Shown: positions 7,691 through 17,444 of the stretch, one piece after another
Layout of the letters: each line of letters starts with the position of its first letter
Numbering within the stretch: position 1 is the stretch's first letter
From: JBDHBD01 sp039586095
GTDB lineage: Bacteria; Gemmatimonadota; Gemmatimonadetes; Palauibacterales; Palauibacteraceae
Reading direction: 5' to 3'
Assembly (NCBI GenBank): GCA_039586095.1
Contig: JBDHLB010000010.1
Span: 7,108-71,107, forward strand
Length of the DNA: 64,000 bases
Notes under the pieces: model-generated
Told to the model about the DNA's origin: nothing
The model's database searches: none
Seen by the model: only the letters and a program-made list of their open reading frames with translations
Translations under genes and position numbers: made by a program

Positions 7691-10600
7691 TTAGGGGAAC
7701 GACCACTCGCGAAAGATGAACAGACCGTACGTCTGGGCGGTTTCGAAGCTCGCCGCCGAGGCCACGCCGAATTGTTGTCGGTCGAAGCGGTTCTCCGCTC
7801 GGGCCTCGAGCGACCAGTTCTCCGAGAACCGCCACTCGATCAGAACGCGCGGGACACCGCCGCCCAATGGCTGCGCGACCGAGAAGAAGACGTCCTCGCC
7901 CGCGTACCATCCGACCGCGAGCTCTGTGCGGGCGAACAAGCTCTGAGTGCTCTCGAGCCCTCCCGTACTGGAGTCGTACTCGGTCCCCACGGAGCGGAGC
8001 TGCAGGTAGGACAGGCCGGAGCTGCCGACGAAGGCCGAAGAAAGGCCCGAGCTGAGCGTACCCAGCACGCTCTCCTGCACGAGACGTTGACCGAGTCGTT
8101 CATCCCCCGCCCCGTAACAGGGCACGCCCACCGCCAGGAAGCACAATCGATCGGAGTCGCTGAGGGTCGGCGGGTTGCTCCGCGTCCGGAGCTGGGTCTC
8201 GCGCAGCGTGCCCGTGATGTCGGCCCAGATGGTCACGGGGCCGGCCGGCGTCCGTGTCCTGTACTCGGCGGTGATATCGACGTTGGGGTCGAGTCCCGGC
8301 GATCCCACGAAATCGATCGTCCCGGCCGTGATTTGAAGCGACGTGCGGTACGGCGGGATTCGATCGAACACGTAGTTTCCCCGAGCCAGCCTGACGGTAC
8401 CCAGCATGGTGAGCGTACCGGCGGCGCGATCCATCCGCACGTCGATTCCCTCGCCGACGAGCTCCACGTCCACCACGTCGGAGCGCAGCCACAGGTTGGG
8501 GCCGAGGGCGAGCTCGGCGTCTATCTGAAGGTTGTCCATGAACGGATTCCGCGCCCTGGCGAGGAGGCGCCGCTCGGCGACCACCGTCGTGTCGATGAGA
8601 CTGTAGACGTCCGGATCGGTCAGATCGATGACCTGACGCCCACGCAGGAACTCGTCCTGCCGAATGTCTCCGTCCCGGAATCGGAAGCTCCCGGTGATCT
8701 CGGGCGCCCGGAAGCGCCCGTGCAGGTTACCGCTACCGGAGACCAGGAAGGTCATCGCGCGGCGGTTCATCCCGTCGAGCAGGTTCGCCCGGAGGGCCAG
8801 GTCGAACCCGGGATCCCCTGGCTCCGACAGCTCCACGGTGCCCATAACGAGCCCTGTCCCTTCGCCCGCACGCACGACCAGCGAGTCGACCTGGAGCGCC
8901 GAGCCCTGGAAGCGCGCGGTTCCGTGGGCGTCCCGGTAACGCACACCGAGGCCGGGCACGAAGGCCCCGCCGTTCCTCACCTCGATTTTGCCGTCGTAAC
9001 GGGGCTCCTGCGGACCGCCGCTCACGGCGACGTTCCCGCTCGCGTACCCGACGACTTCCTCCAGACCGCCGACCCAGGGAGCCAGGAGGTCCAGGGCGAG
9101 ACTGTCCGCCTCGACGACGAAGTCGAACGCGTCGTCGGGCACCCGTCGTTCCACGCTTCTGAGGCTCAGATTCGCTCGCACGCGGCCGAACGCCCGGAGG
9201 ACGGCGCCGGTGCTGCCGAGCGCATGGATCTCGCCCTCCAGCGATCGAGCGGCGTACTGCATGTCGGCCTCGATCCGGGCCGGCCCCGCGGAGCGGGCCG
9301 AGGCGTCGGCTACCTCGAGGGACAACTCCATACGCGGCGCGTCCAGGTTCCCTTCGACCCGAAGAAGCCCTCCCACCGTGCCCGACAGCTCGGGCGGGTC
9401 CGCCAGCACGCCGAGAAGGTTCTCGATGTGAAGGTCGGATAGCGCCACCTCGAACCGCCCGGAGCCGACGGCCGGGATCCCGCCGTCCGCGCGTAACCGC
9501 GCGTGGGGTCCTTCGAGAACGAGATCCCGCACCACAAGGCCCGAATCGCTATAGGCGAGGGAAGCCGGTGCTGTGAGCTCCACTTCGTGCCCACGCATGT
9601 TGATCCGGAAACCGGCCAGCTCGGCCCGGTACGTCCGGTCTCCCCAGGAGACGCCGGCATCGGTCACAAGCGACAGGGACGTGTCCCTTGCGGCGGAGGC
9701 TCTCAGGCTGGCGGCTCCGGGACCTGCACGCTCGAACCGGGCGGTGAGCGAATCCAGCTGCTGTCCGAACACCCGGGCGTTCCATGCGGTGCCCACTACG
9801 ACGAGCGAGTCCAGGTCTCGTGGGTTTGGCACGTCGAGACGGGCGAGCAGAGAATCCGCACGGTGCTCGCGGTAGCGCACGTCGCGGCCCGTCAACTGTC
9901 CCCCGAAAGACACCGCGTCCAGATTGCCGAACAGCACGCCGCGGGCCGTGAGCGATCCGGCGAAACCCTGGGAAGCCTGCTCCCCCTCGTCCGCGCGTCC
10001 CCGGCCGGCGAGCGGTGCGTCGAAATCGGCGAACAGATCCGTATCCTCCTCCAGCGTCTCTCCGCCGGGAATCTCTTCGAGAATCCAGCGATTCCACGCC
10101 GACATGTCCTCGGTCGACGCTTCCAGGATCAGTGAGCCGCCCTGATCGCTGCTCAGACCGAAGCTGCCTCGGCCCGTGACGATTCCGACATCGCTGCGTA
10201 CGACGAACGTGTCGATCCGCATGGCCCCGTCGTCGACCGTCAGCCGGATCTGACTCGTGTCGATGCGCGCCTGCTCGAATACGGAGGGCAGGATATCCAG
10301 ATCGAGGGACGCCTCGAGCGTCGCCGGGTCCGTTCCAATGCCCGTGACCCGTCCCCCGATCGCGAGAGCGGACTCGGGCGCACCGTCGATCCACTGGCTC
10401 AGGTCGAAACCGCGTGCCTGGACCTGAGCGTCGTACCGCTTGTCTTCGGCCTCCAGATCGAACCGTCCGTCGAAGCGCAGCTCGCCCCGTGGCGTCTCGA
10501 GATCGGCGCGGGCTTCCAGGTTCTGAAGGCCGCCGCTTGCGGCCAGGCTCCCGCGCACTTCGCCCACCAGTCCCAGTTCGGGGAAGAAGGGGGCCAGGAC

Positions 10601-12313
10601 GGTCAAGGCGAGCGGGTCGGTGTCGAGGGCCACGTTGACCACCGAGGCGCCCGAGATGTCGAAGGAACCTTCACCGGCCACCCGCGACGTAATTCCGTCC
10701 GGCGTTCGGTGCACCACATCGGCTTGGAAAGCGAGGATCCCGCGTGGCTCACCGTCCAGAGTCGCCGTCCCGTCCACACGCCCGTCGAGCGGAGTCGTGA
10801 AGCCCACGACACCTGTCCATCGTGGCTCGAAGTCCGAGAACACCAGATCAAGGGCTCTCAGCGGGAACGGCTCTTCGATGCTTACGGTCCCCACCGCCTT
10901 CAGCCCGGAAGGCGCCACGTCGCCCTCCACATCCCGGAGCGTGAGATCGGTGTCGATGCGGAGCGCGTCGATCGGCCCCGAGCCCTCCAGGGGACCGGAC
11001 AGGTAGCCGTCCACCAGCTCCGGGCGCTCGAGAAGCTCGTTCATCAGGCGCACTCGCAGCGGTTCGAGCCGCACGCTCAGTGATTCGAAGGTCGGGGTAT
11101 CGCGCAGCGCAACCGTGAAGGACCCGCGGAGTCGACTGTCTTGCACCCTGGCGTCGGCGTCCAGCACATCCACCACGACCGTTTCGCCGGCCGAGCGGAC
11201 CACGATGCCCATCGGCCCGCCGCCGCTGGACGGTACGGGCACCGGGAGCCACTGCAGATCTTCGAAGGAGGCCGGGTCCGCGTCGAGGTCGAAGCGGTAG
11301 GATTCCGGATCGCCCGGTTCGACCCAGCCGCTGCCGCTCAGCGCCGTCGACCCGAGCTCCGCCGATTCGATCTCGACCTGGATGCTGTCCGCGATCGTGA
11401 GCACTCCGTCGAAACCGTTCACCGCGAGCGGCTGGCGGACGGCCCGCGCGAGGCCCGACAGGCCACGGATCTCGATCCGCATGGGATCGACGGGGTTCGC
11501 CAACCGCAGTCGCGGGAAGGCGGCGCTCATGGACTCGATGGCGAGAACCTGCTCGTAGCGCCGGACCGCACCGGTCGAGTCTTCGATCGCCTCGATGCGC
11601 CAGATGGATTCCTCCGATGGGTCTGCCCCGGCCCCGGGTGCGGCCGGGCCGCCGGGCGAGTACGGCCGTCGAACCTCGAACAGGCCATCCGCGGTGCGGG
11701 CGTCTGTGAAGAGCAACCGCAGCCCGGGGGGAGGAAGTGTGTCGAGCGGCGTGGGTCCAATCAGGCGAGTCGTGTCGGGCAGCTCCCCAAACGTCGTGTC
11801 CTGCCCGACGGTGTCCGGAGCCGACGGCTCGTCATCCCCTCCGAAGATCCGTTCGAAGTTCCAGCGCCCGTCCAGTCCCTGCACCAGATGCAATTCCACC
11901 CTCGCCGCCTCGAGACCGCGAAAGTGGAATCGCTCGCGCAGGAAACCGGTCGGGTCGTATTCGAGACTCGCCGTGTCGAGCGCGACGAAGATCTCTCCGT
12001 CGGGCCCTCGAATCTCGAAACGCTCGAAGACCGCCCGTGTGAGAAGGTTGCCCTCCAGGACCGGCCCCATCCGGACCTGCCCGTTGACCACGTCTTCCAG
12101 CTTCCGGGCGATCACGGAAGCGGCGGTGTTGCGGCCGTACTCGGTCTGCGTGGCGGCGACGAGAGTGAACGCGGATGCGAGGCTCAGCACCCCGAGCCCC
12201 ACCGCGACGAAGCGGCCCACGGCCGCCCCGGCGCGACGAGGCCATGAAGAGCGTTTCGGCGACTGTTCCGCCGTCACCCCGTTCACGCCCTGATCCGACC
12301 GCTGATCCGACAC
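7691..12313 (-). CDS. tamB: Translocation and assembly module protein TamB (DUF490)
   Basis: Very large (1540 aa) inner-membrane-anchored periplasmic protein of the AsmA/TamB bridge type, thought to move phospholipid or help barrel assembly between the two membranes. One N-terminal membrane anchor (about residues 33-53) is followed by more than a thousand residues of repetitive beta strands. The diagnostic C-terminal DUF490 region has GTVRLARGNYVFDRIPPY, ITAGTIDFVGSPGLDPNVDI and TRSNPPTLSDSDRLCFLAVG, and the protein ends with barrel-like strands. The start is GTG with GGAG close upstream. The preceding gene encodes the Omp85 partner, ending 20 nt upstream, the classical tamA-tamB arrangement. 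Confidence 0.92.
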   Translation of the reverse strand: MSDQRSDQGVNGVTAEQSPKRSSWPRRAGAAVGRFVAVGLGVLSLASAFTLVAATQTEYGRNTAASVIARKLEDVVNGQVRMGPVLEGNLLTRAVFERFEIRGPDGEIFVALDTASLEYDPTGFLRERFHFRGLEAARVELHLVQGLDGRWNFERIFGGDDEPSAPDTVGQDTTFGELPDTTRLIGPTPLDTLPPPGLRLLFTDARTADGLFEVRRPYSPGGPAAPGAGADPSEESIWRIEAIEDSTGAVRRYEQVLAIESMSAAFPRLRLANPVDPMRIEIRGLSGLARAVRQPLAVNGFDGVLTIADSIQVEIESAELGSTALSGSGWVEPGDPESYRFDLDADPASFEDLQWLPVPVPSSGGGPMGIVVRSAGETVVVDVLDADARVQDSRLRGSFTVALRDTPTFESLSVRLEPLRVRLMNELLERPELVDGYLSGPLEGSGPIDALRIDTDLTLRDVEGDVAPSGLKAVGTVSIEEPFPLRALDLVFSDFEPRWTGVVGFTTPLDGRVDGTATLDGEPRGILAFQADVVHRTPDGITSRVAGEGSFDISGASVVNVALDTDPLALTVLAPFFPELGLVGEVRGSLAASGGLQNLEARADLETPRGELRFDGRFDLEAEDKRYDAQVQARGFDLSQWIDGAPESALAIGGRVTGIGTDPATLEASLDLDILPSVFEQARIDTSQIRLTVDDGAMRIDTFVVRSDVGIVTGRGSFGLSSDQGGSLILEASTEDMSAWNRWILEEIPGGETLEEDTDLFADFDAPLAGRGRADEGEQASQGFAGSLTARGVLFGNLDAVSFGGQLTGRDVRYREHRADSLLARLDVPNPRDLDSLVVVGTAWNARVFGQQLDSLTARFERAGPGAASLRASAARDTSLSLVTDAGVSWGDRTYRAELAGFRINMRGHEVELTAPASLAYSDSGLVVRDLVLEGPHARLRADGGIPAVGSGRFEVALSDLHIENLLGVLADPPELSGTVGGLLRVEGNLDAPRMELSLEVADASARSAGPARIEADMQYAARSLEGEIHALGSTGAVLRAFGRVRANLSLRSVERRVPDDAFDFVVEADSLALDLLAPWVGGLEEVVGYASGNVAVSGGPQEPRYDGKIEVRNGGAFVPGLGVRYRDAHGTARFQGSALQVDSLVVRAGEGTGLVMGTVELSEPGDPGFDLALRANLLDGMNRRAMTFLVSGSGNLHGRFRAPEITGSFRFRDGDIRQDEFLRGRQVIDLTDPDVYSLIDTTVVAERRLLARARNPFMDNLQIDAELALGPNLWLRSDVVDVELVGEGIDVRMDRAAGTLTMLGTVRLARGNYVFDRIPPYRTSLQITAGTIDFVGSPGLDPNVDITAEYRTRTPAGPVTIWADITGTLRETQLRTRSNPPTLSDSDRLCFLAVGVPCYGAGDERLGQRLVQESVLGTLSSGLSSAFVGSSGLSYLQLRSVGTEYDSSTGGLESTQSLFARTELAVGWYAGEDVFFSVAQPLGGGVPRVLIEWRFSENWSLEARAENRFDRQQFGVASAASFETAQTYGLFIFREWSFP

Positions 12314-12332
12314 GTGGCTCCGTATTCGCCGT

Positions 12333-14483
12333 TCAGAAGGCTTCGCCGATCGCCAGATTGAGCCTCAGGCGCCGGAAGAACTCCGTCAGGAGCGACGGAT
12401 TGTCGAAGGTGAAAGGATCGTACGCCACCGGACTGTCGAGCTCCACCAGACTGCCGTCCGGGAGCGTGGCCACGACCGGCCGTATCTCGACGCCCGACAG
12501 GTTGTACCCGAGGTCCAGGCGCAGGGGCCCGACGGGCGTCTGATATCGGATCCCCACGCCTGGGGACCAGATGGGCGCTCGTGGCTCGGTCACGCTCTCC
12601 CACACCTGACCGATGTCCAGAAAGCCGACGAAGCGCCACGCGTCGCCGAGGGTCCGGCGTAGCTCGAGGCTCAGCTCCAGCACGGCGTCACCCCCAATGG
12701 GCCGCTCGACGAACCGCCCCGGATCGGTCGCTGCGATCTCGCGCGAGCAGTCGGGAAGCGGCAGCTCCGGACAGTCCGAGATCGAGTCGAGCACCAGTAC
12801 CGTCGGACCCAGGAGGTTCTGCCCGAACCCCCGCACGCTCTGCGCGCCGCCGGCGAAAAACCGCTTGCCCGGATAGATGACGTCGTTGGCCGTGTCGGCC
12901 GCCGCGAAACCGCGAGTCGACTCCACGAACCCGGCACGAGCTCGCGCCGCGAACACGAGACCCGGAGAGAGCTGCAGGAAATTCGCCGCCTGCAACGTGA
13001 GCCTTCCGTATCGCCACTCCGAGCCCGTGAAGCTCTCGGCCAGCTCCGCCTCGGCCGCCAGGTAGTATCCGTCCGAGGGCGCGAAGGGATCGTCCGTCCG
13101 GTTGTACAGCCAGGAGAGCGTGATGGGCGACAGCCAGGCGAATTCGGTGACGAACTCGATGTCCTCCGTTTGACAGAACCCGAAGTTCACGCAGAAGAAG
13201 ATGTCGGCCGACTTCTCGTCGAAGCCGGTATACTCCGGCCGGTACGAGAGGCTGGCCGTCATGCGGCGGCGGAGCTGGCGCGTAAACGTGATCTGGGAGC
13301 CGACGGCATTTCGTACGAACACGTCCGGCACGCTCTCACGCTCGGCAAACCCCTGCAGGCTGAAGCTCGTTCGAGGCGAAAAGAAATAGGGCTGCGAGTA
13401 CTGGAGCTGCAGCAGAAAGTTGAGCTGATGGAAGACCGGGTCCTGTCCGACGTCCTGACAGGGAAACTGCCCGTCCAGCGGATCGGCGAACAGGTTGGAG
13501 AGCCTCGCGGTCAGCTCGAGCGCCCTCGCTTCCCCGAAGAAGTTGCGGTGCGTGAGCCGCGACTCGATCTGGAAGCAGCGGTCCGTGCTCCAGCCGCCGC
13601 CGGCCCGGGCGGCGCGGGTGGGTGCCGGCGTGACAATCACGTTGATGTTCACGAGGCTGTCGCCGGAAGTGACCGCGCTGTCCGCTCGGCCGATCGCCGC
13701 GAACCGAATCGCGGGCAGGCCGGCCAGTGTCCGCTGACTGTTCAGCAGACGCTCCTGGCTGTAGTGCTGCCCCTCTTCAAAGCTGAGAAAGCGCGCCACC
13801 ACGCCGGGGCCGATCTCGTCCGCCCCCTCGATCCGTATCTCGCCGATCCGGTAACGCTGGCCCGGCGTCGCGGCCAGCGTCACACGAGCCCCTCCACGGG
13901 GCGGAAGAAAGGCATCCTCCAGGACGACGGCGTCAATGTAGCCCAGGTTCTGAAGCCGTGTGACCAGCAGATCTTTGAGTTGTTCGAGGGCGACACGGTC
14001 GAACGGGCCGCCCACCGCGAGAGTCGTTTGCCTCCGGACCGCTGCCGTGTCCAGGATCCCCTCCACTCCGACGATCGCCAGGGAGTCGAGCGGGGTGGGC
14101 GAGCCCTCGTCGATCAGGAACGCGACCTCCACGCGGCCGTTCCGGCGGTTCACCAGCGTGTCCACGGACACCTGCCGGAAGCCCCGCTGGCGATAAAACA
14201 CACGGAGTCGGAGCAGATCGATTGGCAGCTCGTCCTCTTCGAGAAAGGCGCGGTCGTGCGCGAAGCCCCAATCGGTGAGCCAGCAGAAGGGCTGAAGGAT
14301 GAAGGTCCGGCAGTTGGTGGCTCGCGTGTCGATCACCGCGGACAGCTCGCCGTTCGAAAACGCCTCGTTGCCCAGAAACGAGAGGTTGGTCACCTCTCGA
14401 TCGCGCGGACTCTGACCGCGAAGCGGGCCGGCAATGACCGCGACTCCCAGCCAGGCAAGCCATATGAGGCGAAGTCTCGTCAC
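12333..14483 (-). CDS. Omp85-family outer membrane protein (TamA/BamA-like)
   Basis: Outer-membrane beta-barrel assembly protein of 716 residues. It has a signal peptide (cleavage near PLRGQS), then POTRA-like repeats in about residues 28-300, for example EVTNLSFLGNEAFSNGEL and YRIGEIRIEGADEIGPGVV. A C-terminal 16-strand-type barrel ends in Phe (LNLAIGEAF). Barrel signature stretches such as FFAGGAQSVRGFGQNLLGP and the late GVGIRYQTPVGPLRLDLGYN fit TamA/BamA. Because tamB follows directly, a TamA role is more likely than BamA. The GTG start overlaps the metallophosphoesterase stop (GTGA). Confidence 0.92.
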   Translation of the reverse strand: MTRLRLIWLAWLGVAVIAGPLRGQSPRDREVTNLSFLGNEAFSNGELSAVIDTRATNCRTFILQPFCWLTDWGFAHDRAFLEEDELPIDLLRLRVFYRQRGFRQVSVDTLVNRRNGRVEVAFLIDEGSPTPLDSLAIVGVEGILDTAAVRRQTTLAVGGPFDRVALEQLKDLLVTRLQNLGYIDAVVLEDAFLPPRGGARVTLAATPGQRYRIGEIRIEGADEIGPGVVARFLSFEEGQHYSQERLLNSQRTLAGLPAIRFAAIGRADSAVTSGDSLVNINVIVTPAPTRAARAGGGWSTDRCFQIESRLTHRNFFGEARALELTARLSNLFADPLDGQFPCQDVGQDPVFHQLNFLLQLQYSQPYFFSPRTSFSLQGFAERESVPDVFVRNAVGSQITFTRQLRRRMTASLSYRPEYTGFDEKSADIFFCVNFGFCQTEDIEFVTEFAWLSPITLSWLYNRTDDPFAPSDGYYLAAEAELAESFTGSEWRYGRLTLQAANFLQLSPGLVFAARARAGFVESTRGFAAADTANDVIYPGKRFFAGGAQSVRGFGQNLLGPTVLVLDSISDCPELPLPDCSREIAATDPGRFVERPIGGDAVLELSLELRRTLGDAWRFVGFLDIGQVWESVTEPRAPIWSPGVGIRYQTPVGPLRLDLGYNLSGVEIRPVVATLPDGSLVELDSPVAYDPFTFDNPSLLTEFFRRLRLNLAIGEAF

Positions 14484-15400
14484 GGCTCCTCTCCGGACCG
14501 CTCTTCATCGGACTCGGGCTCCGCTCCACGGTCCTCATCGGCATCCGAAGCACTCGGCTCGACGAAGGGCGGGGGCGGCAGCCAGACGTTCGCCCGCGAT
14601 CCGAAGCGGTGCTCGCTGTGGGGCCAGAATGCGTCCTTCGAGCTGCGCCACAGGTAGTGACTGATCCGAATCTCGGACTCCGACACGCCGATGTAGTTCA
14701 AGCTGTTCTTCAGCCTCTCGCGACCGCGTCCTCTCGCCGACGTCGTCGTTCCACACTGAACGATCACGATGCCGCGCTCGCGGTCACGTCCCGGGAAGAA
14801 ATCCAGCGAGTCCCCGATGTACGAGCGGTGCATGTGGCCGGCCAGGATCAGGTGCACCCCCATGTCGGTGAACGCCTCGATCGCACGCCGCGCACCGGGC
14901 ATCACGTTGCCGCCCTCGAAGTCGGGCGGAGGTGCCAGGTGGTGGTGCGTGACGACCACCTTGAGCTCATCGGCCGCGCTCTCGGCAAAGGCGCGGGCGG
15001 CGAACTCCAGCTGCCACCGGCGGATGCGTCCGTTCGTGAACGTGAAGCGCCGCGTAGAGTCGACGCACACCACGGTGAGACCGGGGAGCCGGTGCACCGT
15101 GTTCAGTTCGTCGCTGATGAACTCCTGATAGTTGCGGTGGGGGGCCAGGAAACGCTCGAACACCCGGTAGAGGGGCACGTCATGATTGCCCGGCGTCACG
15201 GCCACGGGGACGTCCAGGCGATCGAGAAACGCGCGCGCCTGCCGAAACTGGTCCGGTTTCGCCCGCCGCGTGAGGTCGCCCGACACCACCACCAGCTCGG
15301 GCCGGCGCGTGTTCACGATCCGCAGCACGGCCTCGGCCCGATCGGGCAGAAAGTTGGGCCCGAAGTGCAGGTCCGAGATGTGCAGGATGTCAGGGCTCAT
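14480..15400 (-). CDS. Calcineurin-like metallophosphoesterase
   Basis: Metal-dependent phosphoesterase. The five family motifs appear in order: ILHISDLHFG, VVSGDLTRR, GNHD, VVTHHHLAPP and LAGHMHRSY. Length is 306 residues with no signal peptide, so it is cytosolic. Its substrate could be a cyclic nucleotide, a nucleotide-lipid or another phosphodiester; similar proteins near outer-membrane biogenesis genes suggest lipid or LPS metabolism, but this is inference. ATG 15400 is favoured over an upstream TTG because MSPDILHISDLHFG matches the family N-terminus. No ribosome-binding site is visible: the ATG is immediately preceded by a 16-bp perfect palindrome. Confidence 0.87.
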   Translation of the reverse strand: MSPDILHISDLHFGPNFLPDRAEAVLRIVNTRRPELVVVSGDLTRRAKPDQFRQARAFLDRLDVPVAVTPGNHDVPLYRVFERFLAPHRNYQEFISDELNTVHRLPGLTVVCVDSTRRFTFTNGRIRRWQLEFAARAFAESAADELKVVVTHHHLAPPPDFEGGNVMPGARRAIEAFTDMGVHLILAGHMHRSYIGDSLDFFPGRDRERGIVIVQCGTTTSARGRGRERLKNSLNYIGVSESEIRISHYLWRSSKDAFWPHSEHRFGSRANVWLPPPPFVEPSASDADEDRGAEPESDEERSGEEP

Positions 15401-15416
15401 GGGCCGCGCGCGGCCC
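15401..15416. repeat. Perfect 16-bp GC palindrome abutting a start codon
   Basis: GGGCCGCGCGCGGCCC is self-complementary and directly precedes the metallophosphoesterase ATG, between that gene and the lgt stop. As RNA it could fold or dimerise and occlude initiation, or pause transcription. There is no T-run, so it does not resemble a standard terminator. Confidence 0.7.
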
Positions 15417-15425
15417 AACCCGTCG

Positions 15426-16262
15426 TCAGCCGCCGGCCAATTCGGTGCCGCGCTCTGCCCGTTTGTAAAGGATGTAGGCGCCTCCGGCGATCAGCGCCAC
15501 GCTGAGCACCTGAGCGAGGGTGAACGGTCCGAAGAAACGATCATCCTTGGCCCGGAAGAACTCGACGACAATCCGCTCCAGCCCGGCGAGCACCATCCAC
15601 AGGCCGAACAGCCAGCCAGCGCGGTGTGGCCGCTTCCTCAGCTTCCACAGAACGGCGAACATGATGAGGGCCATGCCCACCTCGTACAGCTGAGTCGGAT
15701 GCACGGCGAGCACCTCGGTATCGGGGATCGCGGGATCCACATCGGCACCGAATCGGCGCAGGTTGCCGGCCGTCGTGGGGGGCGTTCCCTGCGGAAAGGC
15801 GATGCCGACCCAACTGTCCGTGGGACGACCGTAGTCGTCCCCGACCCCGAAGCAGCCGAGTCGTCCCACCGCATACGCGAGAGCGAGCGCGGGCGCGACC
15901 ACGTCAGCCCCCAGCGCGACGGCGACCCCCCGACGGCGCAGTACGTAGATGACACCCAGAGTCCCGCCGATGAGCCCGCCGTACCAGACGAGACCTCCGC
16001 GGGCGAAGATCATCCCCATGGGATCGGCGGCCGTTCGCTGCCAGTAAAGCAGCACGTAGTAGAGCTTCGCGCCCACGATGCCACCGATCAGCGCGCCGAG
16101 CAGGATGTCGGCCGCGAGCTCGGGATCCATGCCGCGGCGCTTCAGATCGATGAGGATGACCGTGTAGCCGGCGAGAAAGGACATCGCCAGCAGGAACCCG
16201 AACGTCGTGATCGTAAGCTGGCCGACCACTGGCAGGGTCAGCGTGATCAGTTCTGGATGCAC
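15426..16262 (-). CDS. lgt: Prolipoprotein diacylglyceryl transferase
   Basis: Inner-membrane enzyme that transfers diacylglycerol from phosphatidylglycerol to the lipobox Cys of prolipoproteins, the first step of lipoprotein maturation. It is 278 residues with about seven membrane segments. Signature residues are seen in VGRLGCFGVGDDYGRPTD (conserved Arg and Gly-rich loop), GGLVWYGGLIGG and VHPTQLYE. The GTG start overlaps the end of tsaD by 16 nt, with AGGGGG about 7 nt upstream. Many proteins in this window carry lipoboxes and would be its substrates. Confidence 0.95.
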   Translation of the reverse strand: MHPELITLTLPVVGQLTITTFGFLLAMSFLAGYTVILIDLKRRGMDPELAADILLGALIGGIVGAKLYYVLLYWQRTAADPMGMIFARGGLVWYGGLIGGTLGVIYVLRRRGVAVALGADVVAPALALAYAVGRLGCFGVGDDYGRPTDSWVGIAFPQGTPPTTAGNLRRFGADVDPAIPDTEVLAVHPTQLYEVGMALIMFAVLWKLRKRPHRAGWLFGLWMVLAGLERIVVEFFRAKDDRFFGPFTLAQVLSVALIAGGAYILYKRAERGTELAGG

Positions 16263-17416
16263 GCCTCCGCCCCCTTTCCAACGGTTGTCCCGTCGCTCGT
16301 TGCGTCGCGCGTCGCGTCCGCTCCGGCTGTCTTCCCATCTCCCCGGCCGGCCGCCGTCGCGCGTGGCCGAAGCCCCGGGAACGGCAGCGACGGATCGGCG
16401 TTGAGGTCGGGGCCGCTACGCTCGCCGGCCCTGAGACGATGCTCGGCCAGGCACGCGACCATCGCTCCGTTGTCCGTGGACATGCGAGGCGATGGCAAGA
16501 ACAGTTCGCCCGTACCCGCCAGCGCCGACTGGAAGCGCTTGCGGAGTTCCGCGTTGCACGCCACTCCGCCACCCAACACGACGCGCTGGCAGCCGGTCAC
16601 GTCGATCGCGCGCATCGTCTTCGTCACCAGCACGTCCACGACCGCCGTCTGAAACTCCGCGGCCAGGTCGAAAACGACCCCGGCCAGCGTCCCGTCGCCG
16701 GTCTGCTCGACCTCGCCGGCGAGTAGCGCCGCGGCGGTCTTGAGACCGCTGAACGAGAAATCGAAGTAGGCCGGATCGTCCGGCTCGTCGGAAGAGGAGA
16801 GCATCGGCCGCGGAAGCTGAAAGCGCCCCGGCGTGCCCCGCTCCGCCGCCCGCTGTATCTCCGGACCCCCGGGATACCCCAAGCCGAAGCGACGCGCCAC
16901 CTTGTCGAACGCCTCCCCGGCGGCGTCATCCCGCGTCTGCCCGAACAGCGTATACCGGCCCCACTCTTCGGCGTGGAGGAGCAGCGTGTGACCGCCGGAA
17001 ACGAGAAGCGCGACGAACGGTGGCCCCAGACCCGGCGACTCGAGGGGTGCCGCAAACAGGTGGGCTTCCATGTGGTGCAGACCGAGCAAAGGCAGCCCGA
17101 GTGCGTCAGCGAACCCCTTCGACCAGTTGACTCCGACGAGCAGAGCGCCGACCAGACCCGGACCCTGCGTCACGCCGATCCCAGCGAGATCGGTCATCGC
17201 GATCCCGGCATCGGCCAGCGCCGCCTCTACGATGCGGTCGATCTTCCTGACATGGGCGCGGGCGGCGATCTCGGGTACCACGCCGCCGAAGGCCTGGTGT
17301 GCGTCCTGCGAATAGATCGCCTGGCCGAGCAGCCGCCCGTCCTCCACGACACCCGCCGAGGTCTCGTCACACGAGGTCTCGATCCCGAGCACGGGACCGC
17401 CCGTCCACGTCGTCAC
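16247..17416 (-). CDS. tsaD: tRNA N6-threonylcarbamoyladenosine transferase TsaD
   Basis: Catalytic subunit for t6A37 formation on ANN-decoding tRNAs; it works with TsaB and TsaE, which are not in this window. It has the ASKHA fold with VLGIETSCDETSAG at the N-terminus, the metal-binding MEAHLFA (HMEAH), VSGGHTLL, GEAFDKVARRFGLGYPGGP and VLGGGVACNAELRKRF. Length is 389 residues from GTG 17416, which has GGAGAG 8 nt upstream. An upstream in-frame GTG at 17455 overlaps the YbbR gene but would add a non-conserved tail. The last 40 residues form a Thr/Asp-rich extension beyond the usual end. Confidence 0.95.
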   Translation of the reverse strand: MTTWTGGPVLGIETSCDETSAGVVEDGRLLGQAIYSQDAHQAFGGVVPEIAARAHVRKIDRIVEAALADAGIAMTDLAGIGVTQGPGLVGALLVGVNWSKGFADALGLPLLGLHHMEAHLFAAPLESPGLGPPFVALLVSGGHTLLLHAEEWGRYTLFGQTRDDAAGEAFDKVARRFGLGYPGGPEIQRAAERGTPGRFQLPRPMLSSSDEPDDPAYFDFSFSGLKTAAALLAGEVEQTGDGTLAGVVFDLAAEFQTAVVDVLVTKTMRAIDVTGCQRVVLGGGVACNAELRKRFQSALAGTGELFLPSPRMSTDNGAMVACLAEHRLRAGERSGPDLNADPSLPFPGLRPRATAAGRGDGKTAGADATRDATSDGTTVGKGAEACIQN

Positions 17417-17444
17417 CGGACGTGCTCTCCACGCACCGCGGGCA

